From contig LOES01000082.1 in NCBI GenBank assembly GCA_001515955.1, positions 1 to 9,329 on the forward strand: DNA of 9,329 nucleotides, read 5' to 3'. A program made the translations under genes and the position numbers. Below the pieces are notes generated by a model, which saw nothing but the letters and a program-made list of their open reading frames with translations, was not told the DNA's origin and did no database searches. The stretch is from Clostridia bacterium BRH_c25. GTDB lineage: Bacteria; Bacillota_A; Clostridia; Lutisporales; Lutisporaceae. Position 1 is the first letter of the stretch. Every line of letters begins with the position of its first letter. This document shows positions 1 through 5,014 of the stretch, in pieces.

Positions 1-152
1 CTGTCCTTAAGCTCAAGAGCCTCTTCCAGCGCGTTCATATCATCGTGGTTAATTATACTTGGAACACCATCCCTTATAAGTGTTCCAGTCTTGGGGTCCA
101 GTTTAACTTCATTTGTATCCGGAACCTGCTTTATGCAGACTATTATTTTCAT
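1..152 (-). CDS. etfB: Electron transfer flavoprotein beta subunit, N-terminal part (partial)
   Basis: Only the first 50 codons are in the window; the gene runs off the left edge. The protein begins [13 protein letters not shown] and continues with [15 protein letters not shown] and a [16 protein letters not shown] segment, the standard start of EtfB proteins of clostridial butyryl-CoA dehydrogenase complexes. With EtfA it forms a soluble cytoplasmic FAD- and nucleotide-binding heterodimer that exchanges electrons with acyl-CoA dehydrogenase. In several anaerobes it bifurcates electrons from NADH to crotonyl-CoA and ferredoxin. The start is the ATG at 150-152, behind a strong AGGAGG (complement at 161-166). 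It lies 21 bases after the bcd stop, so the two genes are almost certainly one transcript. etfA is expected next, outside the window. Whether this complex bifurcates cannot be judged from 50 residues. Confidence 0.93.
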   Translation of the reverse strand, partial: MKIIVCIKQVPDTNEVKLDPKTGTLIRDGVPSIINHDDMNALEEALELKD

Positions 153-173
153 GAAAAAAACCTCCTAATATGA

Positions 174-1313
174 TTACTTCAGTACCTTCGCCGCGATGAC
201 CATCTTCTGCACCTGCGAGGTACCTTCGTATATTTCAGTTATTTTTGCATCTCTCATCATTCTCTCTACCGGATAATCTCTTGTATATCCGTAACCGCCG
301 AAAATCTGCACTGCCTTTGTGGTAACCTCCATTGCGGTTTCTGCAGCATACAGCTTCGCCATCGCAGCCTCCGTAGAGAACGGGAGCTTTTGATCCTTCT
401 TGTCAGCAGCATTGTATACAAGGAATCTGGCTGCTTCTATCCTTGTTGCCATATCCGCCACCATCCACTGCAAGCCCTGGAAGGATGAGAGAGGCTTGCC
501 AAACTGCTTTCTTTCCTTCATATACTTAACACATTCATCCAATGCACCTTCGGCTATTCCAAGTGCCTGTGCCGCTATACCTATTCTTCCGCCATCCAAG
601 GTCTGCATTGCTATGCCAAAGCCTTTCCCTACTTCACCCAGAAGATTCTCTTTAGGTACCATACAGTTTTCAAATATAAGCTCAGTCGTACTTGAACCTC
701 TGATCCCAAGCTTTTCTTCCTTCTTGCCTATGCTAAAACCTTTAAAATCCTTTTCAACAATAAAAGCGGAGATGCCTTTGTTGCCTTTTGATTTGTTTGT
801 CATTGCAAGAATTACATATATATCGGCTTCTCCACCGTTAGTGATGAATACCTTTGAACCATCCAATATATAATTATCCCCATCCAATATGGCAACCGTC
901 TGCTGTGCTGAAGAATCAGTACCGGCATTAGGCTCTGTCAGTCCAAAGGCTCCAAGCTTTTCACCCTTTGCCAGGGGTACCAGATACTTCATTTTCTGTG
1001 CTTCTGTCCCATACTGATATATAGGATGTGCTCCAAGGGAAGTATGGGCAGAAAGTATTACACCTGTTGTTCCACATACCTTGGAGAGTTCTTCAACAGC
1101 AATCGCATAGGTCAGATTGTCCCCTCCGGCACCGCCGTATTTTTTGGGAAATGGAATTCCCATCATATCATACCGGGCCATCTTTTCCACTGTCTCTCTC
1201 GGGAATCTTTCAGCTGCATCAATCTCTGCCGCAAGCGGCTTCACGACCTTTTCACCGAATTCCTTCAAAAGCGTCCTAACCATTTCCTGCTCTTTAGTCA
1301 GGCTAAAATTCAT
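174..1313 (-). CDS. bcd: Butyryl-CoA dehydrogenase (short-chain acyl-CoA dehydrogenase)
   Basis: A 379-residue FAD flavoprotein, full length for the family. It reduces crotonyl-CoA to butyryl-CoA (reverse: short-chain acyl-CoA oxidation) in the cytoplasm, taking electrons from EtfAB. Both acyl-CoA dehydrogenase signatures are visible: [12 protein letters not shown] at residues 122-133, and [16 protein letters not shown] followed by MMRD at 336-355. The catalytic base is the glutamate of IYEGTSQVQ, about residue 363, the position used by butyryl- and medium-chain enzymes. The ATG is preceded by AAGGAGGA (complement at 1321-1328). etfB follows after 21 bases. The crt gene that often precedes bcd in clostridia is absent; bcd is first in its operon behind a 520-bp control region with a sigma-54 promoter and a Rex-like site. 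Exact chain-length preference cannot be read from sequence, but the etfB partner supports the butyryl-CoA role. Confidence 0.92.
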   Translation of the reverse strand: MNFSLTKEQEMVRTLLKEFGEKVVKPLAAEIDAAERFPRETVEKMARYDMMGIPFPKKYGGAGGDNLTYAIAVEELSKVCGTTGVILSAHTSLGAHPIYQYGTEAQKMKYLVPLAKGEKLGAFGLTEPNAGTDSSAQQTVAILDGDNYILDGSKVFITNGGEADIYVILAMTNKSKGNKGISAFIVEKDFKGFSIGKKEEKLGIRGSSTTELIFENCMVPKENLLGEVGKGFGIAMQTLDGGRIGIAAQALGIAEGALDECVKYMKERKQFGKPLSSFQGLQWMVADMATRIEAARFLVYNAADKKDQKLPFSTEAAMAKLYAAETAMEVTTKAVQIFGGYGYTRDYPVERMMRDAKITEIYEGTSQVQKMVIAAKVLK

Positions 1314-1340
1314 AAATGCTTCCTCCTTTATTTTGGGGCA

Positions 1341-1391
1341 AATATTCCGCGAAAAACATTTTTATTTTCATTCAAATTTCGCGTAAATATT
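1341..1391 (-). promoter_or_regulatory. Hairpin in the bcd 5' untranslated region
   Basis: AATATT (1341-1346) and CGCGAAA (1348-1354) are matched by TTTCGCG (1377-1383) and AATATT (1386-1391), giving 7 plus 6 base pairs separated by a small internal loop and closed by a 22-base AT-rich loop. It starts 13 bases upstream of the bcd ribosome binding site and lies inside the leader expected from the sigma-54 promoter. It could protect the 5' end, affect translation, or be a protein-binding dyad. It has no U-run in the minus-strand direction, so it is not an obvious attenuator. The pairing is seen; any role is inference. Confidence 0.4.
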
Positions 1392-1519
1392 TCATTAGTT
1401 GATATTGAATTGGCACTATACTCACCGAAGCTGCTCTTGTGCATTCAACATAGCAATTCCCCTCTTATAAAAATTTGTGTGTACTAATTGAAAATATTAA
1501 TTTGATGCAATGGCTTTCA

Positions 1520-1537
1520 TTGTTAAATATTTAGCAA
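1520..1537. promoter_or_regulatory. Rex-type redox repressor operator
   Basis: TTGTTAAATATTTAGCAA matches the clostridial Rex consensus TTGTTAA-N4-TTAACAA at all but one of the 14 defined positions. Rex represses fermentative and butyrate-pathway genes when the NADH/NAD+ ratio is low and releases DNA when NADH rises; bcd-etfBA operons are established Rex targets in clostridia. The site covers the expected transcription start (near 1522) and overlaps the -12 element of the sigma-54 promoter, a position where bound repressor would block polymerase. The one deviation (TTGC for TTGT on the minus strand) supplies the GC needed by sigma-54. Confidence 0.72.
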
Positions 1538-1549
1538 TTATCGTGCCAG
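1533..1549 (-). promoter_or_regulatory. Sigma-54 (RpoN/SigL) -24/-12 promoter of bcd-etfB
   Basis: Read on the minus strand the sequence is CTGGCACGATAATTGCT, which fits the consensus YTGGCACG-R-N3-TTGCW at every defined position, with GG of the -24 and GC of the -12 elements correctly spaced. It points at bcd; the expected start near 1522 gives a leader of about 209 bases. Sigma-54 holoenzyme needs an AAA+ enhancer-binding activator; none is encoded in this window. A sigma-A alternative further upstream (TTGACA at 1579-1584, weak TGAAAT at 1555-1560, spacing 18) is much poorer. Confidence 0.8.
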
Positions 1550-1651
1550 CTTCTATTTCAACAGGTATTTTATTTTATTGTCAAAAATTTATCATAGATT
1601 TCAACCCTTCAGAGTACACTCTTATCTGAATTTAAATCCTTTAAAAATATC

Positions 1652-1695
1652 AAAATATCAATCAGTGCCGGATAATCGGCGCCAATTGATATTTT
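1652..1695. repeat. Large imperfect inverted repeat, possible activator site or terminator
   Basis: The arms AAAATATCAAT (1652-1662) and ATTGATATTTT (1685-1695) are perfect complements over 11 bp. Inside them GCCG (1667-1670) and CGGC (1677-1680) also pair, around the loop GATAAT. The centre lies about 150 bp upstream of the predicted sigma-54 start, a typical distance for an enhancer-binding protein site. It could instead act as a terminator for the gene ending at 1834, since T-rich sequence follows on both strands. The symmetry is seen; the choice between these roles is open. Confidence 0.45.
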
Positions 1696-1833
1696 TTTAA
1701 CATATAATGTAACAATATTTATTGCCCATTATTTTATAACACCGCCAAACTGGCGTAAATAAAGCATTTGTATGCTTACATGTCATGTGCAAATTATTTG
1801 GCATTAATTTTGAGCAGTCTCTTTTTTGCTGCA

Positions 1834-2844
1834 TCAGATAACCTGCCGCAGCTGTTTTTCTTTTAATTCTTTAACCAGAAGGTTCAGGAACAAGCCCACA
1901 TCCGTTACTATTCCTGCAGCTTGACTGCTGCCTCTGTCACTGAGCTTGGTCACAACCGCCGGATTTATATCCACGCAGACCATTTCAACTTTTGCAGGAA
2001 GCATATTCCCGGAAGCAATCCCATGCAGCATACTGCCCAGTACAATGACAATTTCTGAATTCATAAGATACTCTGAATAAGCCTCTTGAGCCTTTATCAT
2101 ATCTGTTATAGTATCAGGCAGCGGTCCGTCATCCCTGAGACTGCCGGCCAGAACATAAGGAATGTCGTGCTTCACACACTCATACATTATGCCGGAATTA
2201 ATCCCACCTGCATTAACTGCTTCTTTTATGCCTCCGTACTTGTTCACATGGTTTATCGCCCTCATATGATTGCGGTATCCCATTTGCACTGCCCTGCCGG
2301 ATTTTGCACATACTCCCAGTGAGGTTCCGTAAAGGCTCTTTTCAATATCGTGTACTGCAACAGCATTTCCGGCTAATATACTTGAAACATAGCCATCCCG
2401 TATAAGCTCCCTAAGATACGCATCTCCTCCCGTATGAACCACTACAGGACCCAATACAAACGTGACCTTCTTACTGTTGTTGACAATGCTTTCAGCAAGC
2501 TCCCTGATAATAAGCTCATTTCTTCTTTCGGAAGAAACACAATTGTTCATAAACCCAAAAATGTCCTTATCCTCACCCTCAATCCGGTTCAGTACCCGGA
2601 CTCCCGTATCACCGCAGACCAGCCGGTCTCCTTTTTTTATGTCCCGCAGCTTCTTGCAGTATGCACCGTTCCGGTTCACCACTATCATAGCATCCATCCT
2701 CTGGTTTTGAACTATTATCCAGCTTCCTTCCCAGAATATCATTGTTTTGTAGTTTGTTGTTGAATAAAAGTCATCGGGCACATGTTTATCTATCATCGCT
2801 TCTTTTAATATTACTGAAGCTGTGTAAAAATCATTGTTATCCAT
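1834..2844 (-). CDS. Archaeal-type ornithine cyclodeaminase / LOR-SDH family protein (TIGR00300, COG1915)
   Basis: A 336-residue cytoplasmic protein. Family hallmarks are GPVVVHTGG (132-140), ILAGNAVAVHDIE (156-168), YGTSLGV (172-178), GIMYECVKHDIPYVLAGSLRDDGPLPD (218-244) and VDINPAVVTKLSDRGS (291-306). Relatives are the NAD-dependent archaeal ornithine cyclodeaminases and the C-terminal domain of cyanobacterial ArgZ/AgrE, which convert ornithine to proline and ammonia. It appears shorter at the N-terminus than archaeal members (around 400 residues from memory) and lacks the arginine dihydrolase domain of ArgZ. The start is the ATG at 2842-2844 with AGGAGG (complement 2853-2858). It stands alone behind its own promoter and a T-box leader whose likely specifier is a proline codon, supporting proline synthesis. 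This is not the mu-crystallin type of ornithine cyclodeaminase. Family assignment is firm; the reaction is inferred from relatives and regulation. Confidence 0.82.
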   Translation of the reverse strand: MDNNDFYTASVILKEAMIDKHVPDDFYSTTNYKTMIFWEGSWIIVQNQRMDAMIVVNRNGAYCKKLRDIKKGDRLVCGDTGVRVLNRIEGEDKDIFGFMNNCVSSERRNELIIRELAESIVNNSKKVTFVLGPVVVHTGGDAYLRELIRDGYVSSILAGNAVAVHDIEKSLYGTSLGVCAKSGRAVQMGYRNHMRAINHVNKYGGIKEAVNAGGINSGIMYECVKHDIPYVLAGSLRDDGPLPDTITDMIKAQEAYSEYLMNSEIVIVLGSMLHGIASGNMLPAKVEMVCVDINPAVVTKLSDRGSSQAAGIVTDVGLFLNLLVKELKEKQLRQVI

Positions 2845-2870
2845 ATCAAATACCTCCTAAATTAGAAAAT

Positions 2871-2905
2871 AAAAAACCTCCATCCCAATAAAAGGGACGA
2901 AGGTT
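2871..2905 (-). terminator. T-box-controlled intrinsic terminator
   Basis: In the minus-strand RNA, AACCUUCGUCCC pairs with GGGAUGGAGGUU (12 pairs including two G-U wobbles) around a 7-base loop, and the descending arm runs directly into UUUUUU (complement at 2871-2876). It lies between the T-box motif and the ribosome binding site of the gene starting at 2844, the expected place for a regulated attenuator. Confidence 0.9.
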
Positions 2906-3137
2906 ATTCGCGGTACCACCCAATTTGACTATACACAGATGCCCTCCCTAGAAAAGGGCTCAAAGGTATAATCCTCTTGTATGCCAATAACGCAGGACTG
3001 CGGCAAGACTTTTCATCTGCAGCTTTGAGGGCGGGTTCAAGAAAAATAATCTCAGAAAACCTTTCAGCCGGTGAGTTTTCCTCTCTTTTAGAATCTTATT
3101 CTCTACTAATCCTCTTCATCGCCGTAAAAAGTGAATT
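2871..3137 (-). ncRNA. T-box riboswitch leader, probable tRNA-Pro specificity
   Basis: The minus strand carries the T-box signature TGGGTGGTACCGCG (complement at 2909-2922), immediately followed by an intrinsic terminator, and preceded by about 200 bases with the Stem I landmarks: an AGTAGAG segment early on, an apical hairpin around CCGGCTGAAAGG, then GAACCCGCC. By alignment with the usual GAA-specifier-purine pattern the specifier is CCC (3033-3035), a proline codon. The UGGU of the T-box would pair with ACCA, so the tRNA must have discriminator A73, as bacterial tRNA-Pro usually does. Uncharged tRNA binding would stabilise the antiterminator and switch on the ornithine cyclodeaminase-like gene. 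T-box identity is near certain; the specifier is assigned by eye, with frame-shifted readings (ACC Thr, CCG Pro) as alternatives. Confidence 0.93.
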
Positions 3138-3143
3138 TGTTTA

Positions 3144-3172
3144 ATTCTACACTGACGGAAGGTCTTTGTCAA
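3144..3172 (-). promoter_or_regulatory. Sigma-A promoter of the T-box transcript
   Basis: On the minus strand, TTGACA (complement 3167-3172) is followed after exactly 17 bases by TAGAAT (complement 3144-3149). The -35 is a perfect match and the -10 has one mismatch. Transcription would begin near 3137, at the 5' edge of Stem I of the T-box. Confidence 0.85.
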
Positions 3173-3253
3173 GCGTCATTTTTTTAAATTATTAAAATAT
3201 TTAAAGTTAAATACATATGTTGATCTTTAACCTATGCGTTATGTAGAAATTTC

Positions 3254-3262
3254 TGCTATAAT
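3254..3262 (+). promoter_or_regulatory. Extended -10 promoter for the DUF3810 gene
   Basis: TGCTATAAT is a perfect extended -10 (TGnTATAAT). No good -35 lies at normal spacing (ATGCGT at 17 bp), which is acceptable for an extended -10. Transcription would start near 3269, giving a leader of about 100 bases that contains a REP-like palindrome. It is divergent from the T-box promoter. Confidence 0.55.
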
Positions 3263-3312
3263 TCAGTATATGTTAAATAATAATTTAGCACAAACTTATA
3301 ACATAATATGTC

Positions 3313-3339
3313 GTAGGGAACGGTTCATAACCATTCCGC
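3313..3339 (+). repeat. REP-like palindrome, copy A
   Basis: GTAG (3313-3316) is followed by the stem GGAACGGTT (3317-3325), loop CAT, and AACCATTCC (3329-3337), one mismatch in nine, then GC. It is the only copy in the window with GTAG on the plus strand and the only one lying in a probable 5' untranslated region. Confidence 0.65.
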
Positions 3340-3367
3340 AAACAGACACAGAAAGCTGGATTTTACA

Positions 3368-4468
3368 ATGAATGATAATAAAACAATCAAAAAGCTGCCG
3401 GTATTGCTTCTCATTCCGCTTAGTGCTGCCCTTGCCCAGATTTCCTCCAAAAGGCCCGACCTTGTGGAGAAGCTTTATTCTTCAAGGATATATAAGCCCA
3501 TAGGCCGCATACTCAGCAGGGCAACAGGTATTTTTCCCTTTTCTGTTGCTGAACTGATAGTGCTCCTTGTACCTGCTGCTTTTATCCTTTATACAATAAA
3601 AGTTTTAGCAAAGTCTTTTTCCCGCAGCAGAATCAACTTCATGCCTATGGCAAAATATATAACCAATATTCTTGTTATAGTCAGCATAGCACTTTTCTGC
3701 TTTCTAGGCATATGGGGCCTCAATTACTACCGGATGCCCTTTGCCAGTATTGCGGGCCTGGATGTGCAGCCAACCTCCGTCAAGGAGCTGGAAAGCTTAT
3801 GCCGGGCTCTTATAGAACGGGCAAATTCCTTAAGACTATCAGTTAGCATAGACGCTGAGGGGAATATGGATATACCGGGCAGCCGCCGTGATATTCTGAA
3901 CAGCTGTTATAAAGGCTACGAGGTTATAGCTCATACTTATCCAGAGCTTGCAGGCAGTTATGGCAACCCCAAGCCTATTCTCCTATCCGGGCTGATGAAT
4001 TATACCGGCATCTGCGGTATATACTTTCCCTTTACCGGAGAAGCAAATGTAAATGTAGCAATACCCGAATCATCACTGCCTTCTACGGCATCTCATGAGA
4101 TGGCTCATCAGCGGGGGTTTTCCAGGGAGGATGAGGCCAATTATATTTCCTATCTGGCTTGTACCGCCCATCCTGATGTGAACTTCAAATATTCCGGGGT
4201 ATTGCTGGCATTGACAAATTCAATGAATGCCCTATACAAAAATGACCGGTCTATACATGCCGAGCTTTCTGAAAAATACAGCGAAGGAGTGCGGCATGAC
4301 CTTGCAGAAGTCAATGAATTCTGGCAGCAGTATGAAGGGCCTGTGGAACGCACCTCCAACAGAATAAACAACGCATACCTTAAAGCCAACAATCAAAAGG
4401 ACGGAGTCCAAAGCTACGGAAGGATGGTTGATCTGCTCATTGCAGAGCACAGGCAGGCAAGTGAGTAG
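3368..4468 (+). CDS. DUF3810 family membrane protein, putative zinc metallopeptidase
   Basis: A 366-residue protein. Three hydrophobic segments near the N-terminus (about residues 9-25, 58-80 and 97-118) are likely membrane helices, followed by a soluble region of about 245 residues. GIFPFSVAELIVLL and WGLNYYRMP are typical of DUF3810. The soluble region holds ASHEMAHQRGF with H243-E244-x-x-H247, an HExxH zinc motif, followed by REDEANYISYLAC, where E254 or E256 could be a third ligand as in gluzincins. The family has no established substrate that I know; a membrane-tethered peptidase is the best guess. The ATG at 3368 has only a weak ribosome binding site (GGA at 3358-3360). No partner gene is nearby: both neighbours lie on the other strand. 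The 3' end runs into a 12-bp tandem duplication that includes the stop codon. Confidence 0.82.
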   Translation: MNDNKTIKKLPVLLLIPLSAALAQISSKRPDLVEKLYSSRIYKPIGRILSRATGIFPFSVAELIVLLVPAAFILYTIKVLAKSFSRSRINFMPMAKYITNILVIVSIALFCFLGIWGLNYYRMPFASIAGLDVQPTSVKELESLCRALIERANSLRLSVSIDAEGNMDIPGSRRDILNSCYKGYEVIAHTYPELAGSYGNPKPILLSGLMNYTGICGIYFPFTGEANVNVAIPESSLPSTASHEMAHQRGFSREDEANYISYLACTAHPDVNFKYSGVLLALTNSMNALYKNDRSIHAELSEKYSEGVRHDLAEVNEFWQQYEGPVERTSNRINNAYLKANNQKDGVQSYGRMVDLLIAEHRQASE

Positions 4469-4510
4469 GTGCCTGAGTAGGTGCCAGGGTTTCACACCCA
4501 GGGTTTCACA
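4462..4510 (+). repeat. Two short tandem duplications at the end of the DUF3810 gene
   Basis: TGAGTAGGTGCC occurs twice without a gap (4462-4473 and 4474-4485), the first copy containing the TAG stop. CCAGGGTTTCACA then occurs twice with a 14-bp period (4484-4496 and 4498-4510). Slippage duplications just before the terminator are the simplest explanation. Confidence 0.8.
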
Positions 4511-4511
4511 A

Positions 4512-4541
4512 AAAGCCCACATCCGCTAAGATGTGGGCTTT
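4512..4541. terminator. Bidirectional terminator between convergent genes
   Basis: AAAGCCCACATC (4512-4523) and GATGTGGGCTTT (4530-4541) form a perfect 12-bp stem with a 6-base loop. The gene on the left reads rightward and the gene on the right reads leftward into it. On the minus strand the stem ends in TTTTT (complement 4510-4514), a better U-run than on the plus strand (TTT then CC), so it should serve the minus-strand gene best and probably both. Confidence 0.85.
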
Positions 4542-4556
4542 CCGTACACATTCCTA

Positions 4557-4814
4557 TTATTCCAGCTTTGAAGCAAATTCGACTATTTTCCTTTTCTGGT
4601 TGGTGTCCAGGTGCGTCAGGTCCGCATCGGACCTCAGGCCTAGTTCATTCTCCACATAGTCTATGACCTTCTTCAGGTTTCCGGTGTTTATACCTCCGTA
4701 CATGTCCAGCAGAGCTTCTTCGAAGGTTTTGAAATCCTTGTCGTTATATTTCGATGTCTCATATAATACATCCTCCAGCTGGTGTATCCCCATATCGTTG
4801 ATTTCAATTCCCAT
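4557..4814 (-). CDS. Small protein of unknown function (85 residues)
   Basis: I do not recognise this protein. It starts MGIEINDMGIHQLEDVLYET and is acidic and probably mostly helical, with a glycine pair in the middle (MYGGINTGNLKKVIDYVENEL) and no signal peptide, membrane segment or cysteine. I chose the ATG at 4812-4814 because AGGTGA lies five bases upstream; a GTG at 4821-4823 would add three residues but overlaps that ribosome binding site. A strong terminator follows at once, which supports a real gene. It sits about 200 bp downstream of the RarD-like gene on the same strand, with a REP-like cluster between them, and may be its distal partner or stand alone. No convincing promoter was seen directly upstream. 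Confidence 0.65.
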   Translation of the reverse strand: MGIEINDMGIHQLEDVLYETSKYNDKDFKTFEEALLDMYGGINTGNLKKVIDYVENELGLRSDADLTHLDTNQKRKIVEFASKLE

Positions 4815-4848
4815 AGCTTTCACCTATCCTTGTATAGTTTTTGTAACA

Positions 4849-4869
4849 GATGCGAGATACGAGATGCGA
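4849..4869 (+). repeat. Triplicated 7-bp tandem repeat
   Basis: GATGCGA, GATACGA and GATGCGA lie head to tail, with one base changed in the middle copy. The array is 30 bp from REP-like cluster B, on the side opposite its 8-bp array, and may belong to the same composite intergenic element. Confidence 0.6.
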
Positions 4870-4899
4870 GGATTTATGCATGTTCTTCGAAGCTTTTTA

Positions 4900-4975
4900 G
4901 TGGAACGGTCAAGACCGTTCCCTACGGCGGACGACCGATGGGCGCCCCTACCGGAATCCCGAAACCTCGTACCCA
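4900..4975 (-). repeat. REP-like composite element, copy B (two palindromes plus 8-bp array)
   Basis: Read on the minus strand there are three units of a degenerate 8-mer (TGGGTACG, AGGTTTCG, GGATTCCG; 4975-4952). Then comes palindrome type 2, GTAG-GGGCGCCC-ATC-GGTCGTCC-GC (4951-4927). After one base follows palindrome type 1, GTAG with the perfect 9-bp stem GGAACGGTC/GACCGTTCC around TT (4925-4900). Both palindromes begin with GTAG and end in CC(A/G)C. The cluster fills the gap between the RarD-like gene and the 85-residue gene. Confidence 0.75.
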
Positions 4976-5014
4976 TATTTATTCTTGCCTGTTTGCCAAA
5001 AACTATGTGCGGTA

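Larger units (their letters stand above)
1396..1833. other. Long AT-rich non-coding region upstream of bcd
   Basis: Together with the 5' leader hairpin, this gap separates the bcd start from the end of the ornithine cyclodeaminase-like gene. I see no credible gene: the open frames here are extensions of shadows of bcd and have no ribosome binding sites. Its recognisable content is the sigma-54 promoter, the Rex-like site, the inverted repeat at 1652-1695, and a small dyad CGCCA-aac-TGGCG at 1743-1755 with no T-run, which might be a further protein site. Confidence 0.6.
2845..3367. other. Divergent intergenic control region
   Basis: This gap holds no protein gene. From left to right it contains the ribosome binding site, regulated terminator and full T-box leader of the ornithine cyclodeaminase-like gene with its sigma-A promoter. 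An AT-rich stretch of about 75 bp follows (3178-3253), then the extended -10 promoter of the DUF3810 gene and REP-like copy A. Nothing else recognisable was seen in the AT-rich stretch. Confidence 0.7.

Noticed and set aside
400..1487. Several plus-strand open frames opposite and beyond bcd
   Set aside because: They mirror the bcd coding strand, lack ribosome binding sites and resemble no protein family.
1555..1584. Sigma-A promoter for bcd (TTGACA with TGAAAT)
   Set aside because: The -10 matches only four of six bases at 18-bp spacing. It cannot be excluded as a minor promoter, but the sigma-54 element is far better.
1743..1755. CGCCA-aac-TGGCG as terminator of the gene ending at 1834
   Set aside because: The stem is only five pairs with a three-base loop and no U-run on the minus strand; it is at most a small protein-binding dyad.
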